A stretch of DNA of 64,000 bases. It comes from Elymus sibiricus (lineage: Eukaryota; Streptophyta; Magnoliopsida; Poales; Poaceae). The first letter of the stretch is position 1; each line of letters begins with the position of its first letter. A program made the translations under genes and the position numbers. The stretch lies in the NCBI GenBank assembly GCA_039707655.1, contig CM077664.1, forward strand, positions 201,804,195 through 201,868,194, read 5' to 3'. Shown one piece after another: positions 10,888 to 22,806 of this stretch. The notes below the pieces were generated by a model, which saw only the letters and a list, made by a program, of their open reading frames with translations, did no database searches and had not been told where the DNA came from.

Positions 10888-13167
10888 CCCCCGTGAGCTC
10901 CCCTTCCTCCCCTGACCCCCCCTGTGCTCCCGTCCGCCCGCGTAACCCCCCGCGCCCGAGCTCACCGCGAGCTCGCGGTCGCCGCGGCTCTAACCGCGCT
11001 CGCCGCACGCCCTCGCACCTACGGCCGCTCTGGGCCACGCCCTGGCTGCGCCCTGCGCGCGCCCGCGCCCCGCGCAGCCCCGCGAGCGTGCTGCCTGCTG
11101 CTGCTTTGCCGCTACGGCTCCGCTTGCTGCGCTGCTACTTGGCACGCGTCGCCGATGCGCCGCGCCCGCTACTGCTGTGCTGCTTTGCGCTCGCTCCCGC
11201 TGCCTCGCGCCCCCGCTCTCCTCCTGCTGCTTGCTTCCTCTGCCGCCGCGCGCCGCTGCCCGCCGCTGCCGGTCACGCGTGCCCGCTGCTGCGCGCCTCC
11301 GCCCGGCCGCGCCCGCCTCCGGCCGCCGCTGCCCCCGCTCTCCATGCTCGCAGCCGCCCGTGCCGAACCTCCCCCTGGCCAACACCATGGCCGTCAGCGC
11401 CCTCCCGTGCCCGTGCGTGGCTTGGCTAGGAGAGCCACGACCAGAGCCACTGCCAGTGGGGCCCGACCCAGTTAATTGGGGCTAATCCCCTGTTAGCTAA
11501 ACCCCCCTTAATTAACCTTTTTAAACTAAATCAGTTAACCTAGCAGTCAATGACAGATGGACCTAGTCATTAGTTTGACCAGTCAACATGTTGACCAGTC
11601 AACTGCTGAGTCAGCAACTGGGTCCACTGTCAGCCACATGTGCACATCTCTGGGTACACTCTTTGTGTACCCGTAGCATTTACATTTATAATAATTTTGA
11701 ATTAGTAATATTCCAGAAAATCCAAAAAATCATTTAAACTTTAGAAAATCATATAAAATAAACCGTAACTTGGATGAAAATAATTTATATATGAAAAATG
11801 GTCAGAAAAATAAGACAAATCCGAATATGCCATCCACATACATGTCACATGCCTCCAACAATGCAAACATGGAACCTTCCCCTCCGGTTCATCTGTCTGA
11901 CAGATGCCTAAAACCGGGAAAATATTTCCAGATATTTTCCCGCTCCGTCTGTAACATGTAGCATTGCGTTAGGTCACCCCTAGCACAACATATTGCCATG
12001 TCATGCATCGTGCTGCATTAGTGTGCTTTATATTTACTGTTTCCTCCCCCTCTTCTTCTCCGGTAGACTGCGAGACTGTCGCTGTCTTCGAGTACGACTA
12101 CGTCGACGATGACCCCTCCTTCTCGGCAGAGCTTCCAGGCAAGCAGACCCCCTTTATCATCCAGATATCGCTCATTCCTTCTCTCTTATTCTTGCATTAG
12201 ATTTTGCTACTGTTGTATTCCGATAGTTCCTATTCTGATGCATAGCCTGTTTTTGATAACCTATTGTTGATACTATACATGTTATCCTAAATGCTTAGTA
12301 TAGGAATGTCAGTGTCCCATCAGTGACCCTACACCCTTGTTCGTGTTGCCATGCTTGTTATCTGGGTTGTCCGAGATGATGGATCATTGTACCGAGGCCA
12401 GAACACCCCCAAAGGCCCTTACAATTGTACGACTCTACCGAGCCGTATCAAGTGTGATCTACCGAGGGTGATTCCTTGTATTTCACTCTCGATGACGACT
12501 CTGTAGTGTAGCACATCTAGTGTGATCTACTTAGGGTGATTCCTCGTATTTCACTCTAGGTGATGACTCTGCCGTGCAGTATATCAAGGTAAACCTATCG
12601 AGGGTGATTCCTCAGATTTCACCTTGATGGTATGGACCTGAACCCAGACTGTTACAATGCTAAAGGCGGGTCGGCCCCAAGGGTACCCGTGAGAGATAAT
12701 GTGGCGGAACGACAGGGCAGGTGGAGACCACCCAGGAGAGAGGTGGGCCTGGTCCCTGGTCGTGGTCCGCGAGTTACCTAGTCGGAGCGACGGCCCTGGT
12801 CGTCTCCGCGAGATGCTAATAATACACTAACGGATTTGGGTATTTGATCTGAGTTGGCCGCTGGCCTATACGCACTAACCGCCACGCGGGATAATGGTAT
12901 ATGGGACCCTCGGCGTCGTACGATTTCTTCCGAAAGCTCTACAGATGTCACAGTTGAGTTGCACACGTCCGGGTGGTCCGCATAAGCACCTACTTTGTAT
13001 AAAGAGGTAGCCAGGACTGGTCCTGACCGTCCACGCAACGTGCAGGAGTGCTTAGGGCGATTGGCCCATGACCCCTTCGCCCTTAGGATGTAGACCGGCG
13101 TGCTGACCTCTCTGGAGAGCCTAGGTAGGACTACGGCGTGTCGATAATCCGAGGCCGGGCATTACCC
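10888..13167 (+). mobile_element. Internal fragment of a second Gypsy LTR copy
   Basis: From CCCCCGTGAGCTCCCC this matches the first LTR from about 1393 to about 3700 with few differences. It includes the GC-rich block (about 55 bp shorter here), the 68-bp triplication and the segment ending GGCCGGGCATTACCCAG at 13167. After that the two copies diverge. The start is cut by the Copia-1 LTR and the last 0.8 kb is missing. It is best read as the remains of the 3' LTR of the same Gypsy element whose 5' LTR is at 471. Confidence 0.8.
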
Positions 13168-15467
13168 AGCACATATGACGACATAGAAGTTGACCGAGAA
13201 AATTTGGCTGCTGGTTTTAACTTCTGATAATTATACTCAGCAAACCAGCATAAGTTGTACAACAAATATATACATGCAAAAATGTGAGATCTTGGAGCCT
13301 TCTGCTAGTCAAACAAAGAAAATAGTTGATCTTGAAAAATGTCGAACACACATGTATATATACATGTGTTGCAATGGTACAAAATATATATATGCTTATA
13401 AATCTAATAATTTAAGTCTAAAACAACCTTGCAAGAAGAAAAACAGTATTCAAAAGTACACAAAAGTACCAAGGGTGCTTCTTGAAAAAAAATCCATTCT
13501 CCAATAGAAAATATTTTCTGTACTAAATATACAATTTACCGCACGCATCTCCAACCTCTCTTCTCCTCTCTGCTCTTGGTTCTACAGTATGGCAAAGCTT
13601 CACCGCCCATGAGGCGTTGCTCCTAAGCTCATAGAATTGGTTCCATTTTCTTGCGTTTATTAAGCCTCTTACTACCTCCTCCATGATAGTATCAGATCTA
13701 GGGAGAGGAATGACCTGATGTTTGGTTTAAGACCGCAGATTGTCATCATCAGTAGATGCATCAACATTGTGGTTGTCGTCAGACCAGCACCTCACCGCCC
13801 TCCTCGAGGATGAAGGTGCAGGTCATAAGAACATGAAAGGTAGAACATACTCATTAGCTGGTAGAGATGAAATTGTTGATATCAACCAAACAATATTACA
13901 AACAAATCCACAGTTTGGTCACAACTGGGTTTAGGTGAGACAGTTGCTAGTGTATGAATGTCAATTAAAACAGAAAATGATAAATCAACCTAAAGAAAAC
14001 AAAAAAAATTCAACTGGGGATAATCCATAAATATGATGGGCATGTATCCATGATGCCCCAAAATGTAGCCAGACAGGTTATTCTCTTTATTCTTGTATAT
14101 CATTTTCAACCACTAAACTTTCTTTGTTGTGCAAATATTCCTTTAGAATGTTATCATGTAGCCACGATGAACCGAGCGGTTCACCAATATTATACAAAAA
14201 GTAGCAATTAGTTGTTATTGCTTCTCCACCTGATGTTCTCTGAAGAACTTATCTGTGTTGGATAATTAATCAAAGTGAATTTAGTCATGGAAAAGCACAT
14301 CTACCTTCTCAGAATTCATTCAATTAAGATGCTTCTTTATATCAACGGACTGAAGTACTTTTGACAACACTTGCAACAACACCTACAGTTATTAAAAACA
14401 TACTCGGAGTTGGAGGTTTATATCGTCATGTTAGGAAATAATTTTAGTCTGTCTTACGTATGAGTTGAAGGTAGACCAACAACATGAGCGCTCAAATTAA
14501 GTTCAAGTGGCTTCCATTAAAAAAAGTTATCAGTTGATCTTAAAGCCATTATATGGGCAATCAACATAACTCGCTAGACCAAACAGGGTGGACGGTGATG
14601 TGCCGGAGCAGTGGAGACCCGATCCTATACAGTTTGTGTGGATGGCTCTGGTCTCCGAGATATGGCCGAGAGTGAGCTATTGGAAGAGACCAAATCTTGC
14701 GCCATTATAGCCGAAGATTTGGATCCATCCAAAACTCACTCACATTCAGGTTTAAAGGTTCTTCAGACAAGTTCAGGTGTTCATTGCTCGCTACCGATTT
14801 AGACATTCCTAAAAATAAGATGTTGGAGAAAACTAAACTCAACAGAAATGTCTCAGACCTGGAAGAGTTCAGTTACATGCAGCTCCAAATTTTCGAGGTA
14901 ATGAGGTCATTTGATTTTGCTTGAACATTTCAGACTTACGATTTATCTAAAAATCATGAACTATAAATAATGCCTTGGGGCCTACAAAAATGCTGCCAGA
15001 ACATTAATGACAATAACATTGTTGTAATGAAATTAATAGCAAATGAGAACCCAATCTTCTCACATCCTGAGACCAAAGTATAATATAATATCATGCTATA
15101 AATTTTGGCAAAAATCTCCTTAAGAGCCTAATCCATACATTAGACATGCTTAATTATACACATATCTTCTATTTACAACAAAAAAATAGACCTTGCATTG
15201 AAATTGTAAATTTGTATATATACACCCAAACAAGTCGTAATGTAATGTACCATGCCTCTAAAACACTGAACCAGTAGGATGCTTGTTTCATTTAGCTGAT
15301 TACATATACACAAACCTACAACTACATTTCAATCCTCCAATACAATCAAGACTTGTGGGTCTGTTGTATGATTCTAGGAAAGACGCACTTGACAAACTTA
15401 ACATTACGATTGTGTGATGATTTCTAGTAGCAAACCCATAACTGACAGAAAATAATCAAAAAAACTT
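13168..15467. other. Unassigned AT-rich sequence
   Basis: No terminal repeats, retroelement domains or tandem repeats are seen. There is a small TA-repeat patch (13350-13395). The forward stretch near 14600-14800 has two short overlapping open frames with protein-like reading, but no domain I recognise. It may be old element or gene debris. Confidence 0.3.
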
Positions 15468-15529
15468 CTATTGCTGACATAAAAGTGTGTGCTGCATCGA
15501 TGCAATTTTGCATGAAGGTACCTTATCAG

Positions 15530-15998
15530 TTTTGTTGATCATGGCTTCTACCCAGCCGGAGTCGTCGAGCACTGGGCGCTTGATGTAGCCTCCATCCTCT
15601 CCGGTCCATGGACACAAAAACAAGTCGCCATAAACATAAGTCAGTTGTGGAGACAACACGAACAAATAAAAGTAGAGGATAACTCCATCACTCCTCATGC
15701 TGGCCTCGGTTCAGTTCGTCGCTTCAGCACCTCTGGATCGACATATTATAGGCACTCCCAACAATATCCCTGAATCGCTCGGCTGCATTTCTTTTGGTTA
15801 CAAAATTCAAATGAAGTACCACTACATATATAGTAGTACATTGTAGATACAATGTGAACAAAGGGGAATTGTTGAGGTTTCTACATGCAAGCTCGGGGCG
15901 GCGGGATGAACTAATACCGGGATTCTGGCTACCTCCACCACATCAATGAGGTGGGCATCCTTGTACACGACGGGCAGGGCTGGGTTCAGGGCACCTCG
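15530..15998 (-). pseudogene. Exon-like fragments of an unidentified gene
   Basis: Two minus-strand stretches read like exons. The first, about 15998-15890, encodes a peptide containing PVVYKDAHLIDVVEVARIPV. The second, about 15680-15530, contains LFLCPWTGEDGGYIKRPVL and DDSGWVEAMINKTDK, and is followed directly by GTACCT, a plausible splice donor. Codon usage is GC-rich in third positions, unlike the surroundings. I do not recognise the protein. They lie on the same strand as the RING/SINA-like fragment 0.9 kb upstream and might belong to the same decayed locus (inference). Confidence 0.35.
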
Positions 15999-16659
15999 TG
16001 AACAAGAGTAGTTGTGAGCCCATTACAATTTGGATATGTTGATTTTTTTTAGGGAGAATATGTCGATTTATTCATAGATATATGCACATCGAATGAAAAC
16101 GAACGCATAGCTTTCTTAAAATATTAGAGTAGGACAAAAAGAGAAAGCATTGAAATATGAACTACCTTATATTCCTTCAAGCTATGCATGCAGAACATAA
16201 TATATCATAATGCTTTTTTTACTCTTTGCTCATGCGCGTCCACGAATATTTAAGGAACACACGTTTTGAAAATCTGTGAAAATAAAAGCACACAATAGAT
16301 TGTGAAGCAAAGACGAGGTTTCTTGTACAACTTGAATGAGCATGAGTTGCATAAATAAAAAGATGTAAATCTATGATGTCCATGAATTCTGATAAATTTC
16401 CCTTTGAACACAAGGATTGAGGACAAAATACGAGCAAGCAAAATAATGAAAAAAATATTGAGTACTTATAAAGATGCCAACACCACCTCGTACATGTGCA
16501 GCCACACGGGCATTCAGCTAGAAGCGCACAAGCAAGGCATGCACGCGACCCCAATTTGTTTGCAATAGGTGCATATCATCTTAACCTGAACGCCGGTGGA
16601 TAAGACACATAAGCAAGATGTGATCTGGTAGCCGCAGGAAGAACCAGTCCGAGACTCCA

Positions 16660-17190
16660 TACCTCGACTCGGCCGTCAAGTTTGCTCCGAAGGTGAACAT
16701 CGGCTGGACCACCGCACCATACGCCATGTTTGCCAGGCATCTGGGAACTCAATCGTGGTCGAGGACACCATGTGATCCAGCACGGGGCAGGGGTCAAAGA
16801 ACCCGCTGCCCTCCACGCATGTCTTGCCCTGTCTGCGGGGTATATCTAGGCGACGCAGCCGCCGCAAGCCAAGTGCCCCCCTTTGCACTGCACCAATTCC
16901 GTCAATAAACCAGCACATCTTCACGAAAGAATTGATCTTCACCGGCACCGACCGAGTGTGGAAGAAAGAAGTAAAGAAAGAGAGGAACCTGCAAGACAGG
17001 AAGCTTGAAGGGGAGGGTGCAGAAGGGATAGTGAAGCACACACTTGTCGATCCTGAAGGCAAGCTCCACTCTCGAACTGTACGCCGCCACCACCGCGACA
17101 ATGGCGCCTCCATCTCCTCCTCTAGCCGCCTCTTTAGCGCCGGGCTCTCGCTTCACGTGTCCGTTCGGTAGGTCCGCATGGCGTCAACGG
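16660..17190 (-). pseudogene. RING/SINA-like E3 ubiquitin ligase fragment (broken)
   Basis: On the minus strand a first exon ends in CVLHYPFCTLPFKLPVLQ at 16989. A 101-bp intron with GT...AG ends (16888-16988) follows. The second exon then begins CKGGHLACGGCVA. This is the spacing of the plant SINA-like RING finger (CPxC...PVxQC...GHxxCxxC). After a nonsense TAG at 16846-16848 and a frame change, the text continues CVEGSGFFDPCPVLDHMVSS, matching the next part of that domain. The first RING Cys pair is degraded (YPFC for CPxC). No in-frame ATG is evident, and the C-terminal substrate domain is not found. Intact SINA-like proteins transfer ubiquitin to target proteins; this copy cannot. The family call is from motif memory. 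Confidence 0.6.
16888..16988 (-). other. Probable intron in the SINA-like fragment
   Basis: Minus-strand GTTCCTCTC...TTGGTGCAG interrupts the RING motif in phase 0. Removing it joins PVLQ to CKGGHLAC, restoring the expected C-x3-H-x2-C spacing. This shows the fragment came from genomic DNA, not from a processed transcript. Confidence 0.6.
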
Positions 17191-17419
17191 AGGCGGCGAT
17201 GTGGGAACCCTAGAAACAGGGCTGAGAGGCGAGAGAGATCGAGTGCGAAAGGATTGGTGTGGAGATCGTTCTGTCATGTGTAGGGAAAAGATCGGTAGAA
17301 AACCGGACAAGAATCTCTACTCCTAAAGATCGTTAGGAAAGTTTGGATTTGAAATTAATTGTCATGAAATTGAATTTTATTGTTTGGTAATGTGCTATCA
17401 ATTCTTGCCCGTTTGTAAG

Positions 17420-17689
17420 GTGCCTAGTTAGGAAAGTTTGAAAAAGTTAGGAAAGTTTTTATTGAAAGGGTGAAAAAACCAACGTGAAGGGGTGGTGGTG
17501 GGAGGTGAGACGAAAAAAAACCAGACGAAGGTGGGAGGTGGGACGAAAAAAACCCGGAACGGAGACTACCAACTGCTCCATTAGGAGTAGAGATAGTTAC
17601 GGGATGACGTGGCCTCACTTGGTTGGTTATTACCGGGCCACGGAGTAAACACGAAGATTGCATCCGTAGACTACCCATAGTGGGAGTAA
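17420..17689. other. Left flank of the Harbinger insertion, with an inverted arm
   Basis: 17460-17560 holds two near-direct copies of a GTGGGAGGTG(A/G)GACGAAAAAAA(C) segment. 17563-17596 (GAGACTACCAACTGCTCC... AGTAGAGATA) is an approximate inverted copy of 31047-31081 on the other side of the Harbinger element. The original locus was therefore probably an older inverted-repeat element interrupted by the Harbinger insertion. TAA at 17687-17689 is the target duplication. Confidence 0.45.
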
Positions 17690-18000
17690 GAGCATCTCTA
17701 GCAGATCCCGCAAATTGGGCCGTCCGCCAAAATAACCGCCGGTTTGCGGGACCCATCCCGTATCCCCGGCCCGAATAGATCCCGCAATTCGAGCCATCCT
17801 GGAATTTTTTTTTGTGGGATCCCGCAACCGCGAGCCCATTTCCTCCATGTGTGCGGGAAATCACCAGATTTTGGAGGATCCCCTTTCCCTTGGCACGAAA
17901 CAACTTCCCCCGGCTTTAGCTCCCGCCTCCACCCCCGCCGCCGCTGCCTACCCGACCTCCGGCTTCACCCTCCGGCCTCGCGGCGCCGGAATTTAGTTGG

Positions 18001-19493
18001 ATGGAGTACCCGCCGCCCCCGGGCGCGCCATACCATGCGCCGCCGCCGCATCCGCCGCCACCGGTCCGTCCGCCCGGGCCTCCCACGGCTCCAACTCCTC
18101 CCGCCACCGCTCCAATTCCTCCTCCCGCCACCGCCGCCGCCCTCAAGAGGAAGCAACAAGGGAGCCATGTTGTTCAAAGCGGCGCAGCCGACGTGGCACC
18201 ACCGAGCGTCGCCCCCGCTCCGGTTCCACGCGCCCCGCCCAAGACAAAGAAGACCGCCTCGACCAGCCCCGCCGGTCCGTGGGCGAAGCCTTCGAGGAAG
18301 AAGGCGATCATGACAATGGGTCGGGCTCCTCCTCCGCCTCCGACCGACCCCGACATCCACATTGACAGCCAAGCCGCCGGCCACGCCTATAATGAGTTTG
18401 ATGAAATGACCGGGAGGTAAAAAAATCTTTTGCTTGCTTTCGTCCGGTCGGCCTTTCGGAACACTTGCTTGAGCTTTGGCCATCGATTTTTGTAGCCAAA
18501 ATGTGCCCTACACATATACGGAGATGTTGGCCGAGAGCACGGTGAATTTGAGTGCCCCTCTTGGCGATTTCAATGCATCATATGTTGAGGTTGACGCAGA
18601 GGTGCACGAGGAGAATGAAGATGATGATGATGTGCAAAAGATCCAAGAGGCCGACAATGATGCAAGGTTGGGGAGGACCGGCAACTACACGGAGACGGAG
18701 GATGTGTGCTTAGGTAAAGCATGGGAAAGCATCTCTATTGACTCCATCACCGGCAAGGATCAAACATATGGCAACTATTGGCAAAGGATCGAAGACAAAT
18801 TTCATCAAATGAGGCCATTCCCATCCGGCCGGAGCTTGAAGGGCCTTCAAGGCCGTTGGGACACCATCAACAAAGCTGGCTCCAGTTGGTCCGAATGCTT
18901 GGAGCAAGTGCGGAATGCACCACCAAGTGGCATCACTATTGATGATTATGTGAGCATTTTTTCATCTTCAAGTCCCTAGCCGTGTGCATACAAAGATTAT
19001 GAGCTCATACTTGTCTCAATGTTTGTGTGTAGGATCGCATCGCCAACGAGTACTACATGCAAATCCCGGCCTCCAATGGGCGGTCATTCAATCTTCATCA
19101 TTGTTGGAAATGGCTCCGGGATAATGAGAAGTAGAGGGTGAGGGACAAGGAATCTCCTCCAAAGAGAGGCATCAAAGTGGAGGTTGAAGATGATGATAAT
19201 AGTGATGATGCCTCGAGAGGAGGAAGAAACAAGGGGAAACTGGATGGAAACAAGAAGGAGAAAGCAAGAGTCAAGAGGACTTCTGAGGCAATCACTTTGA
19301 GGGATCAAATTGATGAGATGGCGAAGATGAAGGAGACTATGCTAGCCAAGCATTGGGATGCAAAAGTTGCCATGACCGAGAAGAAAGAAAAGCACAAAGA
19401 GTAGAAATGGGAAAAGAGGTGTGCCTTCGACGAGCGCAAGCTTGCCCTAGAGGAGCAAAAGAGGAAGGACGAGAGGACCGCCGAGGAGGACCG
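18001..19493 (+). pseudogene. Harbinger ORF1-type Myb/SANT-like gene, 5' part (split by Copia-2)
   Basis: ATG at 18001 opens a Pro/Ala-rich N-terminus. Exon 1 ends at 18416 before GTAAAA. Exon 2 runs 18496-18949, after TGTAG and before GTGAGC. Exon 3 starts at 19033 after TGTGTGTAG. Joining 18416 to 18496 keeps the frame. Exon 2 encodes a Myb/SANT or trihelix-like helix set (YTETEDVCLGKAWESIS, YWQRIEDKFH, SLKGLQGRWDTI), as in grass proteins labelled NAM-associated or PIF ORF1-like. Such proteins bind DNA and help a transposase in related elements. Nonsense TAG codons lie at 19132-19134 and 19402-19404. The Copia-2 insertion after 19493 cuts exon 3. Confidence 0.72.
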
Positions 19494-21084
19494 TGTAGGA
19501 TCGAGGAGGTAGGTCTAGAGGGGGGGTGAATAGACTCCTAACCAGCCAAATTTGCAGTTTTTAATTTCTCTTGGAACTTAGGCAGATTTTGGCACAAGTT
19601 AAGATCACTCCAATACTTTCTACACATGCATATCTAGAGATTGAGCAGCGGAAACAATAAAGCATGCAATAGTACGGAAAGTAAAGGGGTAGAGTATGAA
19701 AGATCAAACGCAATGAAGACACGGTGGTTTTTGGCGTGGTTCCGATAGGTGGTGCTATCGTACGTCCACGTTGATGGAGACTTCAACCCACGAAGGGTAA
19801 CGGCTGCGCGAGTCCACGGAGGGCTCCACCCACGAAGGGTCCACGAAGAAGCAACCTTGTCTATTCCACCATGTCTTACATCCACGAAGGACTAGCCTCA
19901 CTCGGGGTAGATCTTCACGAAGTAGGCGATCTCCTTGCCCTTACAAACTTCTTGGTTCAACTCCACAGCATGTTGGAGGCTCCCAAGCGACACCTAACCA
20001 ATCTAGGAGACACCACTCTCCAAAAGGTAATAGACGGTGTGTTGTTGATGAACTCCTTGCTCTTGTGCTTCAAATGATAGTCTTCCTAGCACTCAAACAC
20101 TCCTCACAGATTTGGCTATGGTGGAAGAAGGATTTGAGTGGAAAGCAACTTGGGAAAGGCTAGAGATCAAGGTTCAAATGGTAGGAATGGAATATCTTGA
20201 TCTCAACACATGAGTAGGTGGTTCTCTCTCAGAAAATGAATGGTGGAAGTGTAGGCATGTTCTGATGGTTCTCCTTACTAAGAAGGAGGGGGTGGAGGGG
20301 TATATATAGCCTCCACACAAAATCCAACCGTTATACACTTTTGACCCAACTCGGTGGCACCGAAACAATCATCTCGGTAGCACCGAACTGTGTAAAAGAT
20401 ATGAACGTTAGGAATCTCGGTGGGACCGATACGGACAACTCGGATGGACCGAAGTGCAATGGCTAGGGAAATCCTCATCTCGGTGGCACCGATTGCATCA
20501 ACTCGGTAGGACCGAAGTGAAGCAATAAGGCAACAGAGAGTTGGCAAGCCATCTCGGTGAGACCGATATGCATAACTCGGTGAGACCGAAGTAAATGCAA
20601 CCGATTACAGAGAGTTGGCAAGGCCATCTCGGTGGGACCGAGATCCATTTCGGTGGATCCGATTTGTTAGGGTTTGGCAGTGGCTAAGTCTTGGATGAAC
20701 TCGGTGGGGCCGGATTGGAAATTTCGGTGGGGCCGAGTTGGACTTTAGGTTTAGGACATATTTGGGTAGAGATAGTGGTTGAGGGTTTAGGAATACTGTC
20801 ACTAAGCACTTGAGCAAAAGGACCATTAAGCAACACCTCATCCCCTTTTAATAGTATTGGCTTTCCTATGGACTCAATGTGATCTTGGATCACTAAACCA
20901 AAAATGTAGAGTCTCGATCCTTTGCCAATCCTTGTCCTTAGCATTTTGAAGGGGTTCCACATCCTCTTGTCCACGCCACGCCATTGTTGAACTTGTCTGA
21001 AATTCACTAGATAAAAGCATTAGTCCAACAACATGTATGTTGGCATAAATTACCAAAACCACCAAGGGAGCAAATGTCCTTTCA
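19494..21084 (-). repeat. Copia-2 3' LTR
   Basis: 1591 bp, with element-sense ends TGAAAGGACATTTGC and CGATCCTACA. It has the TATA box at 20302-20309 and the upstream palindrome cluster at 20345-20760. It directly follows the polypurine tract, which identifies it as the 3' LTR. Confidence 0.9.
20345..20760 (-). promoter_or_regulatory. Cluster of about twelve CTCGGT-N-ACCGA palindromes
   Basis: Imperfect palindromes such as CTCGGTGGCACCGA, CTCGGTAGCACCGA and CTCGGTGGGACCGA recur at 20-50-bp spacing just upstream of the TATA box in element orientation. The arms are conserved while the central bases vary. The same cluster is in the other LTR (29480-29880) and in Copia-1 (10140-10560). Two more copies are at 21957-22000. 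Clustered palindromes are, as I recall, a described Sirevirus LTR feature; binding-site function is inference. Confidence 0.7.
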
Positions 21085-21098
21085 ATCTCCCCCTTTTT
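21085..21098 (-). other. Copia-2 polypurine tract
   Basis: Element-sense AAAAAGGGGGAGAT ends one base before the 3' LTR. This is the expected primer for second-strand synthesis. Confidence 0.85.
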
Positions 21099-22806
21099 GG
21101 TAATTGATGACAACATACATCAAAGCTTTAAATAAAGATTTAGCAGAGGTATGTATGAAAGCTTTGAAGGAAACATGTAACATGTATGAGCTCCCTTGAA
21201 CTCCCCCTGAAGATGTGCATAACATGATGATATCTTATGGGAAATATACATGCAACATGTATCTTGGCTATATGCATCAGAGCAATATATATATGTGACA
21301 TTAGGGTATCCACATGTACAAGATTTTCTCCTTGCAAACAATATATACTTAGCAAGAGGTCAACCATGTACATGAGTGTGATGCATATACTTACCTTGAA
21401 GTTCTGGATCAAGTACCTGAAGAAATACACTTGAGAAAACAGGGTTAGATAACACAAGATAATTTCTTCAAGAAAAAGATACAAGATCAACAAGAAACCA
21501 AGATTGGGATGACATGAAGAAAAGAGTATCACTAGGTGAATACTTCTTTGAAGCAGACATGTCCCCAAAAGAAATAGCTGTCTCCCCTTAAAGAACTTCC
21601 TCTCCCCCTGAATCTGACATGGATATTGGGAGTAGGTAAGGAGAGAAAACTAGAACAACCAATCAAAGAACAAACTAATCATGTTTCTCCCCTCTTAGAA
21701 ACATGTAACATTCTCTCCTCTTGTAAGGTGCATCTATATTGTAGTGGTAAGCTTTGATGTGATTCCTCTCTCCCCCTTTGACATCAATTTCCAAGAAGGG
21801 ACTTCAAGGTTATGGATTAAGTGGGCTTGGTCCTTGAGGAACACATCTAGCCAGAGAATGGCTCTAGATGCAATCAGAGGATAAGAATCATTGAGTGGAG
21901 CTGGAGTAGAAAAACTCAGGAAATATTTGACAGAAAATTCCTTAGAGCAGCAGAATCGGTGACACCGAGTTGTAGCAATTCGGTGGAACCGAGTTTGATG
22001 CAACGGAATAACTGGTCAACTCAGCTCACTAGGCAAAGAAATCTCACAAGGATTTGCAATGAATTAACTGCGAAACTAACTAAAAGAAAAGACACACAGG
22101 AAAGAAACAAAGCAACATCTAGATGAAGTTTTTTTTTTAAAGAAACACTCTAGCAAGAAGAGAACAAACAAAAGAAACACTAGAGAACTTCATCTAGATG
22201 GGTCGGCGACTAGGTCACCTATGTTAGAGTATATTGACTTAGGAGTCAAGTGAGAGCACTTGATCATAGGTCATACTCATCGTTTAAGCTCAAAATGGGG
22301 TTGCCATTTTTCTTTTAAGCATTTCAATGTATTCACATCTTGTTGAGTTGCTTTAGCTCATGTCTTTGAGTGAAGCTTCTCTATGATGTGAGAACTTACA
22401 TTGGGATTTTGGTGATGTCCATGTAGTTGAACTTGATGTAGATGTTCTTGAGTTGAAGTTGGGAGTGATCCTATCTTTTGTAGTTCATCTTCCTACATGG
22501 GTTAGATTAGCAAGGAACAACATGTATATCCAAAATGACAAGAATGAAGCATAACTCAAATGTTGTCAAAGGATATGTTTAGGTTGTCTTGTTCCTAGTT
22601 ACTCCATCAATTGTTGATACTTGGGTTATACAAGATTGCTCAAGATAAGAGTGTGATGCAATCTTGTGACATGAAGCTTGTCCAAGTACCTACAAAAGGT
22701 TAGATACCATACAAGGGAGCAAAATGTCCAAGATATAAAATGATCATGAAGGATATCATGGATTAGTCAAGAATGATCATGCCCTTGTATGCATCCACAT
22801 GAACCT
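21099..22806 (-). other. Copia-2 3' untranslated region
   Basis: This 1.7-kb stretch between the RNase H stop and the polypurine tract has no long frame with recognisable domains and no envelope-like ORF. It holds two further ACCGAG palindromes (21957-22000) and several CTCCCCCT tracts (for example 21199, 21602), which are extra polypurine-like tracts in element sense. Its part from about 22014 on is shared with Copia-1. Confidence 0.6.
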
